A stretch of DNA of 64,000 nt from Mangifera indica. Lineage: Eukaryota; Streptophyta; Magnoliopsida; Sapindales; Anacardiaceae. How positions within the stretch are numbered: position 1 is the first letter of the stretch; each line of letters opens with the position of its first letter. This document shows positions 22,831 to 35,644 of the stretch, piece by piece. The DNA lies in NCBI RefSeq assembly GCF_011075055.1, contig NC_058150.1, positions 14,599,408 through 14,663,407 on the forward strand, in the 5' to 3' direction. Below the pieces are notes generated by a model. It did no database searches, was not told the origin of the DNA, and was given only the letters and a program-made list of their open reading frames with translations. Made by a program: the position numbers and the translations under genes.

Positions 22831-25800
22831 TCAAAGGAGTAGCCAGTCATCCTCATGTGTATTGCCTTCTGAGTCATTTATGGGCACCACACCTAAGGAA
22901 TCATCCTCTCGAACTCCACTGGTATCATCCAAGACATCACCGTGGTTGACTGGTTTTTTATGGGTTTGAGTTACAGTGAATAAGGGAGCGCCATCTGATT
23001 CATCAGCTAGCTTGGATGCTCGGGAGCAAAAATCATCGAAATCATCTGCCAACCAGAAAAGGGAAGAATCAGCAAGAGCTTGGTCCTAATTTTACCTACA
23101 CAAATTCAGTGAAGAGAAAGCAAACCTTTGTCTTGACAATAGAATCCTATAGCTAAAGATGGATCAATCGAGTTCAGTTGAATGTGCCTTACAACACTGG
23201 AGCAAATATTCAATAGTTAAGAAAGCAAAATCTGAAAATAAGCTCAGAAGCCAAAAGTCCAGAAAATCACTTACTCGCAGTGGTAAGATGAAGTGTCAAC
23301 CTCTAAATCATCCCTGTTGACAATGACTACCTGACAACCAGCCATAATGAAATAAACTGCAGTTAGAGTGATATTTGCCAATGCTGTACAGTCATTTAAG
23401 TGGTCAGTAACATAAACAATCAGGATTTTCAAGTGGGATATGACAACTAGTTTTAACTTATGTTACCGCATCCATGCCAGAACAGAAGAATATAATTGCT
23501 TGACAAAATTTTTTTGTAAAAGCCAATGTAATAATAGCCATTTAAGAAAATGATTCAAAAGGATATGACTTTTAGTCAACTACTGAATTAGAGGCTTTAC
23601 TGGCTGAACATCATGGGGATCAAGGTAAAAAGCACAATCTTCTTGCACTCCCACAATGTAGGTTGAGGCACCAGGTTTCCCACCCATAATGCCAAGGCTC
23701 TGAGGGAAGGAGAATGTTACCCGCAATGATGGAATGAACCTGATAAGCAAGCAAATAAAAATTCTGACAGGTGAGGCAAAAACTCAAAGGAGAGTTCCAA
23801 TTTTATATTGCACTACTTATTTCAGTTGAGAATATCCCAGTAAGGACAGTTTGATTCTTTAAAATCCATCAATTTTAGTCATACTATTTGCAAAAAGGAA
23901 AATGAGAATGGAGAAAGTTCCTAAGGTAGAAGTTACATCCAAATGTCTCTAAAAGATTGATTGTCATTCCACCATCGGGCTGAATGTCTGTAAAACTCAC
24001 AGCAGTTTAATAATATCTGCCAGGATAATGCTAATAGGCTCTAGCATCACTCTCAGTCAATGATCATGAGGCCAATAATTTGCTACTAGACCCTTGTACA
24101 AGGATATTATGCTTTATTTATTACCATTTGGAAGCTCTTTGGCAATAGCTTTTATTTATAGAAAACTAAGCCTAATAATAACGATGACACATGATTAGTA
24201 AATGAACAATAAATTGTTTATGAAACAAAACATAAGAAATTAGGAAAACACAAATTCTTACCTGAAGCAAACTCAACCAAACATCCTTACTCTTACAATC
24301 TATTGAAGAGCAACTGTTCTCATAAGCAAAACAACTCACTGACCTAAAGAATCTACCTCAGAAAGAACAACCATACAGCAATTCTTAGGACCCTTCCAGC
24401 CAACGATTTACTTATAACACACTCATTATTCCTAGAGGCAATTTCGAATAACCTACTTTTGGCCAATCAAAAGACATGGCCCTTAGACATATTATGATGA
24501 TAACTTTAGGAAGACGAGTAATAACATAATTGTGAATTTGGATTAATTCTTCTGTATTATGTGGAAACAAAATAAACAAAGAAATTGATCATTAGCAATC
24601 TAAAGGATAAACCTCAAGTAAAATGTACGAACCTAGGGTTTACTTTTTCAAGTCCAAGAACCAAAGGAACAAGAAGAAGAATTGGCATCCAGTCAGCGTC
24701 ACCTTTTGAAATCTCAAAACAATGTTTAGAGACATCTTCAATACAGACTACTGGAGCTCCACCTTGCTCTCCCTCTTCATCACCAGAAACCACATAGACA
24801 GCCATGGGAAGTGGCTGGCAGTTAAGGCTAATTTCCTTTCTCTTACAGCGGGCTAGAGATTCCCATGTACGACACATGGCATATGGGCTGACCCATGACC
24901 CAGCAGCAAGACCATAAGCCTTCCCAGCTTGAAGAAGATTGTGAATAGAAAAAGGTGACGCCTCAGCATCACCAAAAAGGTGTAAGATCTCAAGATATTT
25001 AAGATCAAATGGCTGCAAAATAAATAAGGAAATAGCTTGAGTATAATCAATATGCTTTAAAGCTTGACAAGACTTTCTCATGACTATATCTCAGGAAGAA
25101 TTTATTTCTAATATAATAATTATCTATAATTCAAATGCGATCACAAAATTGGGCTATGAGAAGCACATCAGTACCATTTCTCTTACCTTCTGAGAAGACT
25201 TTCTCCAGGATCTTCCCAATCGATGAAAAAGCAATGCCTACAAAAATTACAGTGCAAAAGGGAAAAATAACATGAGCTTGTGATTATAAACCCAAATTAT
25301 TGTGATCATTCAAAATTTTTCTGTAGTAAGCTGAAAAAGAACCTGAGCAATAAGCATCTGACTGCTTCGAAGCATGCAACCCCAGCCTACATCACTTGTA
25401 AACTTTGAATCCCCAATAGTATCAAAACCTGTAGATGAACCATCCAAACACAATTGTTACACATGAAAGTTGATAAATTACATATGTACTTAAAAAGGAT
25501 AATGCTACATTATACAAACCTTTACGATATGTTATCAGAATCCTAGATGAAAAATCTTGGTTAAATGCAACCAATCCATTGCTATCAGCTACATCGCTAG
25601 TGGACTCTTCCTGTGAAATCTTATAACAAACACCTAGAAGCCATATGTCACTGGTTGAGCTAATAATTCCAGTCCTGCTGGGCCCTAGTACACGATCGAG
25701 TATTCTCCTCATTGAGCCAGCAGTCACTACCCTCTTCAAAGATGCTGCCCACCCATTACTCTTACTATGACCTGCCTTCTTTTCAGGAGCCGATGACTCG

Positions 25801-25982
25801 CTGTAAGTTTCGAAGATTGAGAAAGCTGATGTTAAGAAGCCCGACAACAAAGAACCCTCAGATTTTTTAACGTCACCAGATCCTGGCTCTGAGCTGGAGG
25901 ATATCAAAGCTCTATTAGAAGTATCAACTAAACTTTTAGAAGAAAATTTTGCAGCAACTGCCTTCTCATGAAAACCCTTCAT
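22831..25982 (-). CDS. ATG4: Autophagy cysteine protease ATG4
   Basis: Eight coding exons: 25982-25520, 25428-25343, 25237-25187, 25012-24633, 23739-23601, 23330-23275, 23196-23126 and 23045-22831. They sum to 1461 nt (486 aa), the size of plant ATG4, and all joins are in phase with GT-AG introns. ATG4 trims ATG8 to expose its C-terminal Gly and later releases ATG8 from phosphatidylethanolamine in the cytosol. Visible motifs: NGWAASLKRV and SDIWLLGVCYKIS in exon 1, catalytic Cys in SDVGWGCMLRSSQML (exon 2), YGLAAGSWVSPYA, PLVLGLEKVNPR, GGKPGASTYIVG, and catalytic Asp and His in FYLDPHDVQ (exon 5). The C-terminus DDWLLL fits a WxxL LIR-type motif, known in ATG4 for ATG8 binding. A donor at 26446 and an acceptor near 25986 suggest a 5' UTR intron. 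No damage seen; expected to be functional. Convergent with the F-box gene. Confidence 0.95.
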
Positions 25983-25985
25983 TAC

Positions 25986-26445
25986 CTAGTCATGAATCAG
26001 AATATGGAAAAGCAATTGCCTCATAGAAGCAATCCCAAATTTTAAAATTTCAACTGCAGCCAAAAAGCCAAAGAAGCTGCAAGATGAATATCAAATGAAC
26101 AAGAAAACCGAAGCTCTCATTAATAACATAGCATTTCGGAAAAAAAAATTTGCTCCAGTTAAGCAGTTTACAGTTATATCATGATTGTTTGAACAATAAC
26201 ACAAATTAAATAAAACAAACACACAAATACTCAATTACCCAAATAGAAAAATTTAAACTTGATAGCAAAAAGATATAAGAAACAAAGTAGGATCTGCAGT
26301 GACCGTAACTAAGTTGGCTTATAATTTGATTGAACAAAAAAATTAATGTCGTAATAATCAATTGCATAAAAAATATAAATAAATAAATAAAAACTGAAGC
26401 AGAAGGAAAAATATATATGTAAACAGAAAGATGGAGATGGGTTAC
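25986..26445 (-). other. Probable 5' UTR intron of ATG4
   Basis: On the minus strand a donor (CTG|GTAACC, exon end at 26446) and an acceptor (GACTAG| just before the start codon) bracket AT-rich sequence. The untranslated first exon would lie from about 26446 to 26530. Inferred from splice signals only. Confidence 0.45.
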
Positions 26446-26559
26446 CAGAAGAAATCAATGATTGGAGTGAAGTCCAACCTCAACTCGAAAATTCTTCTCC
26501 TTTTAAGAGGCAAAAGAAAGAGACAAAGAAACACGAAAGCGACAACAAAAAACGGTCTT

Positions 26560-28899
26560 TTGATTTTTGAGTTAAACTGTTACCGTTACACTTGTTTAAC
26601 GAGGTTTTTCGGGCCGGTTTTGGTTATTGTGAAGCCCAGCCCAGTGAGCAATGTTGAGTATTCAAAAGTAATTGATTATTTAAATAACAATAAAATTATG
26701 TGTATTTATTTTTCGTACATAATTTATATACATAAATAAAATATTATCATATAATTGAATGTTTTTTTATTATATGATGATACATATTTTAAAATCACTT
26801 AATTATATGATAATATATTACTATGTATATTAATTGTGTATCAAAAATAAGTATACATAATATTGTTCTTTAAATAATATGTATTATATGATGAAATAAA
26901 TTTAAATTAAAATAAAATAATATTAAATTATATAATAATATATGAATATTTAATTATATTCAAACTGAATTTATATAGTTTTATAATTTGTTAATTTTTC
27001 TCCTGTTGAAGTCACTTTATTCCTTAATAGTTTGAAATAGAGTGAATCACCTTTCCCACCCAAGATTTACTCTTGAATCTCTTTTCCTCCCCTAGTTAAT
27101 TTAAATAATATTGTTTACCTAAAGATCCAGCATAAATAATAATTTTTCACCTAAAATTAAACTCTATTAATGAAATAATAGTATTAAAGAGTAAAATTAC
27201 TATTTTATTCCTATTTTTTATTTTTTAATATTATTATATAACCATATATTAACAAAAATTAAAATAAATCTTTTTAAATATCTAAATTAAAATAATTTAT
27301 TTTATTTTTCTTTTACTTTCATCTTTTTTTTATTTTCTATATTAATAGAACTGTTTTTGTTGTATAATCGTATATTAGAGAGTAAATTATAATTTTTAAA
27401 AGTATCATGGGTCTTTATAAAATTTTTAGAGGGTTATTGAAAATTTTAAAAAAGCTTGGAGACTTTTGGAAATTTTTAACATATCATTTTGCCCCCTAAT
27501 TATTTTGGAAATGATAGTTACATCCATAAAAATTAAATAAAATGTAATAATATTTTTAAGGGTTAAATTATCATATTTTAAACATTTTGATCAAATAGAA
27601 ATTTATTGTTTTTTTATTTTTATAATTAATATTTATTAAAATTATTATTTCACCTATACGTCATTAGTTTTTTTAATAGATTTGGATTTGGATTGGAAAA
27701 TGTTATTTATACAAACTAAGAGTGCAAAAATGTTTTTGGACCAAACCTTAGGTAGGAAAAACGTTATTTACTCTTGGAAATATTATTATTACCACCCTAT
27801 AATTTGTTAATTATCACTATACCTAAAATTTCCATACAATAATACTTCTGTGCTAACAAAAAAAATTGTACAAATATTATGAACTATTAATAAATTCTTA
27901 AAAATTTTAAATTTTATATTTACATGTTTGAATTTTGCTTTGAAATATTTGAATATAAAATAACTGATAAATATATATAAGTTATAATATTTAAATATAA
28001 TTATTTAAAAATTAAAATATTTAAATGTAATTTTTTAAGTTAAACCTAAGCTAACTTATATATTTCAAACTTGAGCTCAAATTGAGAATTCAACAACTTG
28101 ATAAGCTCAAACTTTGCCTTTATGTTATTCAATCAAGCTTGAATCAAAAACTATTTAATTCTACTTACTTGACTGGATTATAGCCCTAATTGTACAGGTA
28201 ATTGTGTAAATCCTCAATTCTAGATGACAGACATAAAATAATAGGAATTTAGACTTTCCCATGTATCTCGGTATGGAGTAAAAATTGAAATTGGACAAAT
28301 AGAAGGGTGATATCCTTCACTCGTCATTATTAAATAGTGATTGATATCAAATGCCATGCAGCGCCTCGTTAAAAATATTCATGTTCTCAACTTTTTCATA
28401 TGAATTATAGGACATGACATTTTTACCCTTTTATGTATCTGGGGTATAACTGTCTCTCTCTAAAAGTTGTAACAACTTCATTCGCTCAAAAACGTCCCTC
28501 CCAAACTCAACACACTCAGCTCAGATTCGAAATTGAAACCGAAATTTATTCTGACAAGTTCTTCCCTAAAACTTAACCCATTCAGTTTGTATTTAGTATG
28601 GTTCATCAATTATGGAATATGCCTTCTGCTCACTCAGTTTGCATTTATAAAATATTTTGTATCTTACAAAAGTTCACTTTCTATTTTCCCCATATTTTGA
28701 ATCTTAGAAAGTCGGCTTTCCTTTCACCATCCTTCTTTTTAAATATATATATTTGGCCCAATGACAGCTAAGGCTTGGTGTGAATCTAATTTCTTATATA
28801 TTGATTATCAAAAATTTAAATATCTATTCATATATTAAATTTTATTGTTATTATCAGAAATAAAATTGTTATTTAATAAAAATATTTTAAAAACTAAAA
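26560..28899. other. Intergenic AT-rich DNA with decayed repeats
   Basis: No gene recognised. At 27030-27790 the phrases tttcccacccaagatttact and accttaggtaggaaaaacgt, in inverted orientation, look like worn termini of the ggccaaacgac foldback family. At 28040-28170 there is a caaacttgagctcaaattga type repeat. Confidence 0.4.
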
Positions 28900-29425
28900 A
28901 TTTATCACATTTTCACCCCTTTGATTAAAAAACTAACAAATTTTCCTATTCAAAGTTTGAAAATTTTCATCTGCCCTTTAGGGTTTCTCCAAACGTTGCT
29001 GGCGATGACAACGTTCTCTCTCCCTCCCGATTTTTCTCTCATTGATGCTTCATTTTCAGCCATCATTGGCTGACAAAACTGATCGACGAAGACGAATCGA
29101 TCTTTTTCAAACAAAGATGCGATTTGTCTTCATCTTAGACGAAGACGATGCATCATTGGTGTCTGAGAGAAAATGATGATGTATTGTTTTCGTCTCTAAC
29201 CAAGACAAATCATCCTCTTCATCAATAGTTGAAATAATGTTTTCATCAGTCGAGGTTAGTCAAGAATGGAAGGGGGTTGACAGAGAAGCCAAGAAAGAGA
29301 GAGAACACTGTCGTTGCTATCATTTCCAACTGCCGGCGGCATCTTGGAAAAACCCTAGGGGGAAAAGTTGATTTTTCAAACCTTGGGTGAGGGGAAATTT
29401 GTTGGTTTTTAAAACCAATCTTCCA
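28900..29425. mobile_element. Degenerate foldback-family element
   Basis: Internal arms typical of the family are present: cccctttgattaaaaaacta and ccctttagggtttctcc on the left, aaaccctagggggaaaagtt and gaggggaaatttgttggttt on the right, around a gacgaagacga-rich centre near 29130. Clear termini and a target duplication were not seen. Minus-strand frames here (29246-29583) are repeat by-products. Confidence 0.5.
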
Positions 29426-30039
29426 CTGACCAATCTGAAGAGACGGAAGCCGAATTGGACGTTGAACAACCATCTTAACAATAACAACCCCCTGAAGAAC
29501 AAGAAGAAAAAAGGCATAACGTTGACGCCATTGTCAACTTGATGCCATTGTTTCGCCAGACACTTAACCAACATCATCACCATGAATACATGAGGATATC
29601 CATAACATGACTTGGAATTTTTGCCTAGACAAACCAGAACTTACCCCCTTCCCATTATTAATTTACTGCTCGAAAATGGCTCCTGCATAGAATAAACAAT
29701 AAAACTATGTGTATCCACTTTAGATACACAAATATATACACATTTATATATATCACCATGTGATTAGATGATTTTGAATTAAGAATAAAACAATAACCAA
29801 TCATATGATGACATATATAAGTGTGTATATATTTGTGTACCCAAAATGGATACATATAGTATTGCTCTAGAATAAATGTTCAACATAGATTTTCAGGTCG
29901 GTTAAATAAGGTATTGCTTTTAGATCGAGAAATGCGGATCTTGGATTTTGGCAGACGAAGATATTCAACATGGAGAGTTTGTAATTGAGTATGGTGGAGA
30001 AGGTGATATTTTAGTCATTTCTTATCACTAGGCCTAGAT
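29426..30039. other. Intergenic, no gene recognised
   Basis: The minus strand between 29640 and 29480 has coding-like composition (for example ...KIPSHVMDIL...) but stops in every frame and no family I recognise. Confidence 0.3.
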
Positions 30040-30605
30040 ATGACCTAAGCCGGTTCAATTTTGAAAGTCGATTTAGTTTAATTTAGCTCGACTTAAATTT
30101 ATTTGTTTAAAATTCAAATAGAACTCGAGTTAAAAGATTTGACTTGTTTTTTAATTCGAATTGAACTCAAGCCAAAAGGTGTTTGGCTCTATTCGGCTCA
30201 AATCTATAACTCAAATCAATAATTCGAATTTGTGACTTGATTCGGCTAAAATCAACTCAAATTTAGTAGTTCAAATTCATGACTCGATTTGACTCAAATC
30301 GGTGACTCAAATCATAAATTTTGAATATTATTAGGTAAAATGATGTTATTTTGTTAATGAATCACGAACTCGAGCCACGAATCTGAGCCATACATTTGAG
30401 CTGTCAATTCAAACCATTAATTTGAGCTGAACCGAGCTATGAATTTGAACAATTAATTTGAGCTACAAAATCGAGCTAAACTCAAACTAAACCGAACTGA
30501 GTCATTTTTCATCCAAACTGAACTTGAGTTGAATCTAATTTTAACTTGATGAACTCAAACTGTATTCCAGCCAAACTATTTTTAGTCCATACTAAACTTG
30601 AGCTA
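30040..30605. repeat. Degenerate tandem repeat of tcaaattcgagctcga-type phrases
   Basis: Irregular short units such as gactcgattcggctcaaatc and gagctgaaccgagctatgaa alternate with their near reverse complements. A shorter related stretch occurs at 32950-33310. Such partly palindromic repeats are common in plant intergenic DNA; I assign no function. Confidence 0.6.
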
Positions 30606-30699
30606 AGGGGTGTTCAAGCTTGGCCCAACCTGAATCCATCCCCACTTATCACACTAAAATCACATTTTGTATTCTTAAGTTTCACTACCTTTGTAAGCC

Positions 30700-31503
30700 A
30701 TTAATATTTTAAAAAATAAAAATTTATATCATTTTACCCCTATAATTTGAAAAACTAACAATTTTCTCCCAAAATTAAGTTTTGAAAAGTGACATTTTCC
30801 CCTTACCTAGCGTTTTCAAATTTCATCTATGAATTTCCAGCTAACAATGGCCAATCTCTCCCCCTCTCGGTGTCGTCTCTCCCTCCGATGTTCAATATTG
30901 GACTGATGACATCTAGAGTTGATAGAATCCAAACGAAATCTAGACAAAGAGTCAAAACTCTTTGTTGTCCAAGTGAAGGCGACTTTGTCTGGACTATGAC
31001 GATGGTTCGGACAAAGAGATTAGCCTTGTCTAGAGGAGGATGACTCCTTGTTTGGACTGTCATCGTTGCCCAAATAAAGTCGACTTCGTCTAGATGACGA
31101 AGATCCAAACGAAAAGTTTCAACTCTTTTCTTGGATTTAGTCTAAATTTCATTAAATCTAGACATCGTTGGTTAGATATTAAGCATCAGAGGAAAAAACG
31201 ACACCGAGAAGGAGAGAGATTAGCCATTGTTGGTCGGAAATTCATTGACAAAATTGGAAACCCTAGTTTGGGGGAAAATGTCATTTTTTAAAATTTTATT
31301 TTGAGGGAAATTATTATTTTTCAAGTTAAGAGGGTAAACTGATATAAACTTTAAATATTATTATTAAATGATGATTTTACCCTTAACACTAAATAAAAAA
31401 TTTAATAGATTTTAATTTATAAATAAATATTTAAATTTTTGAAAGTTAAAGAGTGAGTATTTGGGCTTTCGTTATACCTTGGGTGGGAATAAGTCTTTTG
31501 GCC
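30700..31503. mobile_element. Degenerate foldback-family element with a preserved right end
   Basis: The right end (accttgggtgggaataagtc, ending ttttggcc at 31503) matches the family terminus. Inverted arms are visible: caaaattaagttttgaaaag on the left against aaaattttattttgagggaa on the right. The left end is worn and no duplication was found. Short frames at 30789-31291 on both strands fall in the arms. Confidence 0.6.
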
Positions 31504-33787
31504 TAAATTTATACTAGGTGTTTATTCAATGCACTTATTGATGACAAAAGATGTGAGGAAAGACTTTGGAAAATGAAAAACCGTGGAGAAACGGACTTCT
31601 ATTTGTGTGCGATCAATAGAGACATGGTGCCGCAATACTGAGATGCAGAAACGGTTCTTTACTGGCCACTAAAGCTGATTTTATAGTCATACTTGTTCAT
31701 TTACTAATCTTTAATGTCTCAATTTATCCTTTCTGCGGGATAATTGATGGTGAAACGAGAATAGGTATATTTGCAACCCATGACATAAAAATGGCGAACA
31801 TCTGACATATGATTATCAGTATGAGCACTTGCATTGCTCCTATTGCATACTGTCAGATAATTTACTCAACATGTATTCATATGTTCTAAGCAGGCATCTT
31901 TTAATCATTAGTGGTAGATGTACTTCATTTTGAAATTTTATTTCTACGACTCAATGCCCCCCCATTAACAAATTTAGCAGTTTTGTCAATTTGGTGAGGA
32001 TCAAGATTGCCTGAGGGTAAAACCTAGCAAGCCCAAGATTTCTTCCGATTAAAGTTTGTAGCATGCCAATTAGCTATCTCTTCTCCCAATTGTAACAGTA
32101 ATTTTGATTTGGCTGTTTCAATATATTAGCTTAGCTGCTCTTGTGAAGATTATAATTCGGAGTACTGTGTTCAAATTGTTGGATTTCATTCTACTGTACA
32201 AAATGGTTAAAGTCTAACCCGGTGTTTCACTGTCATAAAGTAACCAAAGCTGCATATGAATGTACCATAGAAAGAGTTTTGTCTGGGAAGTTGGTTACTT
32301 GTTTTTGATGAATGTTTCACAAGAATTTCGAGCGTGTAGCTTCTGGTTATTTTATCATTTTTGTTAAATTGTTGTGTGCATTTTTTATCTGAACTTGAAC
32401 AGACTTTGGGTTATTGTTTCACTAGATTTATCAGAATGGCGGTTTGCATACAGGTTAGTGAGCTCTATTGATTTCTATTTTATGTATTAACTGCTTTATT
32501 TTGAAATAGATCAATTATCTCACACTAGCCAGTTTCCATTCAGGAAGTTCTCGATCTGCCCATAATCGAGTGTGTCAGCAATGTTGCATAGATAAAGTAA
32601 GTAGATCATCTCGTCCCCCCGAGAGGTTATGGACTAGCCCATTTCCTATCTTAGAAAATAAAAAAATGTTGGAGCTTAAGAAATATCCCTTTGTATTTTG
32701 AAATGTAGCAAGTGTTTAGGGTGCATCTATCTTGTGCTTTATAAATTATTCTGTTTCAACTCCATTCTACGAATACATGGAGGGAAATTATGACAAAATG
32801 AAGGGACTTATATTTGCAACATGGTTGAAGATTTTGATCATATAAATTATAAGAGCATAATGGCCATGCAAGAATTTATGGTGCTGTATGTCATGTTTGA
32901 AGATGATACCATTGACTTTCTCGACATGTCCAAAGAAATTTGGAAAGTTTGATTTGATCTCTAAATTTTGAAGTTTAAAGCTAGGTTCAAGTTTATGACT
33001 CGAATTAGTTATTCAAATTTGTAAATTGAGTTCACAGCTTATTGATTGAACGATTTTATTTTATTTTATAATAAATAAAATAATATTATTTTGATAATTA
33101 TTTGACATAATTCAAATCAAGCTATAATCTAAACTCAAACTATTTCAAGCTATCCGATTGACTCATGAATTAAATTGAACTGAACTTTCTTTAACTTAAG
33201 TTTGACTTAGTTTTAAAAACAAACCGATCTTCTTAACTTAAACTTAAATAAATTTGAGTTAAATTAAACCAAATTGAACCAACTTTTGAGTTTGATCTAG
33301 ATCTTAGCTCCATTGAAGGGTTTGTAATAAACGTAATCTAATTTTTCTGGACAATTATTCATGGATTCACATTATGATAAATGGAGGAAACAAGCTGGGT
33401 GGAATTGATTTGTGGGCAACATGAAGCAAGTAGATGGGATGGATTGTCAAATGATTCATGTATGTATGTATGGACGTATGGTATGGTTGGTCAGATCCAG
33501 GACCTAAATTCCTGAGAGAAGCAACGATTAAATCGGCGAGGATAAGGCATGGAGTTGGTTAAGTGGGACCCACTCACCAACCCATTTCTACTCTCCAATG
33601 CCATGGGCCCTAGGAGTGAGAGTTGGCAGGCATCGGCGTTGGTGAAGAGTAGAGGAGAGTTGGGAGTAGAGAGAGGATAGTGACTGCTACTAACCTTGGC
33701 AAAAGGACGGACTGATCACGTATAGATCGGTGTGAAACCTGGATGAAGACACGTCAAGGGAGGTCTTCCATGTTTTTTGTTGGGAAA
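31504..33787. other. Intergenic, no gene recognised
   Basis: Lower AT content than its surroundings, but no long frame or family match. Isolated coding-like bits occur, such as ATGGCGGTTTGCATACAG followed by GTTAGT at about 32436, and a 45-codon stretch near 32821 (MVEDFDHINYKSIMAMQEF). They may be gene or retroelement relics, or an untranslated transcript; I cannot decide. Confidence 0.35.
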
Positions 33788-34610
33788 ACGTTATTTCCCC
33801 CCGTTTTTTACCCCTATCTCAAAAACATACCTATACCTAAAAAAAATTTAAATACTTATCAATTTTTAAAACATCGTTAAATTTTTCATTAAATAAAGAG
33901 ATAAACCCATTATTTTACTATTTACATTACAGTTATATAATTTTATCATATTTTTTTCTCCAATTTTAAAAATTAACTTTTACCCTCATCCTTGATCTTT
34001 AAAAAGTGACTTTTACCCCTCTAAATCCCTAATTTTTTTTCTCTTTTCCTTCACCCATCGATGATGACATGACTGGAGGAAGAGTGATGAGCATCGTCTA
34101 AATCTGGACAACGCTCGTTGAGCTTCATTAGACGACAGAGCATTATCCAGAATAGACGACGAAATGTCATCTAGACTAGACGACGCTTCGTCATCAAAAA
34201 ATTTGGACGACTATTCGTTGTCCAAAGATTTGGATGACGATCGTTGTCCGAAGATTTGAACGACAATCGTTGTCCAAAGGTCATTACCGTCCAGAGGTGG
34301 TCGACCTCTGGACGAAAACTTCTCCGTCGTTGTCGGAAAAAAGTGGTTGTATTTCAGAGGGAAAAAGTGAATTTTTTAAAACTTAATTCAGGGGATAAAT
34401 GTTAGTTTTTTAAATTAAAGAGGGAAAATAAGATCAGATTTTAATTATTTAATATTATTGATAAAATAACGAATTTACCCCTTAATCTAATAGAAAATAT
34501 GTGGGTGGATGCAAATAAATTAAACTTTAGATGAGTGTTTAGGTTTTTTGTAAGACATGAGTATATATTTGAGATTAAACAAAAAAATGGGTTGGACATA
34601 GTCCTTTTCC
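33788..34610. mobile_element. Degenerate foldback-family element
   Basis: Left phrase gggaaaacgttatttccccc and right phrase gggttggacatagtcctttt resemble the family termini. Arms contain ttaaaaattaacttttaccc and ggggataaatgttagttttt around a cgacgaaatgtcatc-type centre. No target duplication seen. Confidence 0.45.
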
Positions 34611-35436
34611 CTTTTTTTTTTTTCGGTTTTGGCACGGCCATCGGCCCTGACAAGGATTGTAACAGCCTTTTAATCGGCCTTTGAGTCAATACGATACTGT
34701 ACATAATTTTTTTTTAAATTTATTAATTATTTTAAAATATTAATTATTTATTTATTATTATATAAAAAATTCAAATAATTTTTATGAAAAATTTAAAAGC
34801 ATTAATTAATATTATGAAAAATTAAAAAGTAATAATAAATTTATTATTAATTTAATAAAAAATCAAAAGATAAAATCAAAAATTATTAATTATTTATCAT
34901 TATTCTAATGAAAAATTAAAATATTAGTATAAAAAATCTAAAAATTTAATAAAAAATTAAAAATTAAAAATATATATATTTAATAGGCCGGTTCGTTAAA
35001 GACTTGACATAAGACGACCAATTATAGTATGAGTTATGTTGTAAGTTTATATATTTTTAAAAACTAATCCAATACGAAGATGTGCAATTGTGAGGGTCTT
35101 AGACTTGATACAATCAACAAGTATAATAAACAATTATGAAATTAGTTTGATTTGACAAACCCTATTATTCTGTCTATCTAAATGATTAAAAATAGATAAA
35201 TTTATTAAAACAATGAAAGATATGAGTGGAGTAAAATCTAATTTAATAAATAAAAAATTCGATTTACATCAAATCAACACCAATGTTTTAGTAAAATTAA
35301 CGCAAAAAATGAACAATAATGCACAATTACCATTAAAAAACCAAAACAACTCTTCAAAGAGCATAGAAAATAAGAACAAACCCATATGGGAATACATGTC
35401 AAACAAACATAAAAACAAATTCACACACAACATAAC
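34611..35436. other. AT-rich intergenic DNA; intron side of the eIF5A fragment
   Basis: No supported gene. The plus-strand 95-codon frame at 35213-35500 lies antisense to the eIF5A fragment and has no domain. I looked here for the second eIF5A exon (YIVIKGRPCK) on the minus strand and did not find it. Confidence 0.4.
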
Positions 35437-35527
35437 CATTCTTGCAGATGGCTCCAGCTTGTTGATTGCAATTTTTGGAGGCTCCAACATCAGCATTTGA
35501 TTCCAAGTGGTGCTCCTCGTTAGACAT
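35437..35527 (-). pseudogene. eIF5A: eIF5A first-exon fragment
   Basis: The minus strand from ATG at 35527 reads MSNEEHHLESNADVGASKN then QQAGAICKNG, the conserved N-terminus of plant eIF5A, the hypusinated translation elongation factor. It ends in AAGAATG|GTTATG, the position of a native first intron donor. Substitutions relative to the strongly conserved family consensus (an N-C-N in place of T-Y/F-P, and Cys for Arg before KNG) and absence of downstream exons in the next 800 bp indicate a truncated relic. The purine-rich 5' leader is retained up to the MITE at 35645. Confidence 0.82.
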
Positions 35528-35644
35528 GGTTGAGTTGAGAGTTTCCTCTTCTTTTTTTTCTTTGAGTTTTAGTTCTTTCTTCTGTTTTGGTTTTATTTAA
35601 ATTTCCCAAGATGCTACCTCCACCAATAGTTTGAGTTACAAAAA

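Noticed and set aside
29246..29583. Two minus-strand frames of 75-87 codons
   Set aside because: They lie in the arms of a decayed foldback element; similar frames appear in every copy of that family.
32821..32960. Possible copia gag fragment (MVEDFDHINYKSIMAMQEF)
   Set aside because: Only a short frame with no second motif; not enough to call a retroelement.
35213..35500. 95-codon plus-strand frame
   Set aside because: Asn/Lys-rich, no domain, and partly antisense to the better supported eIF5A exon fragment.
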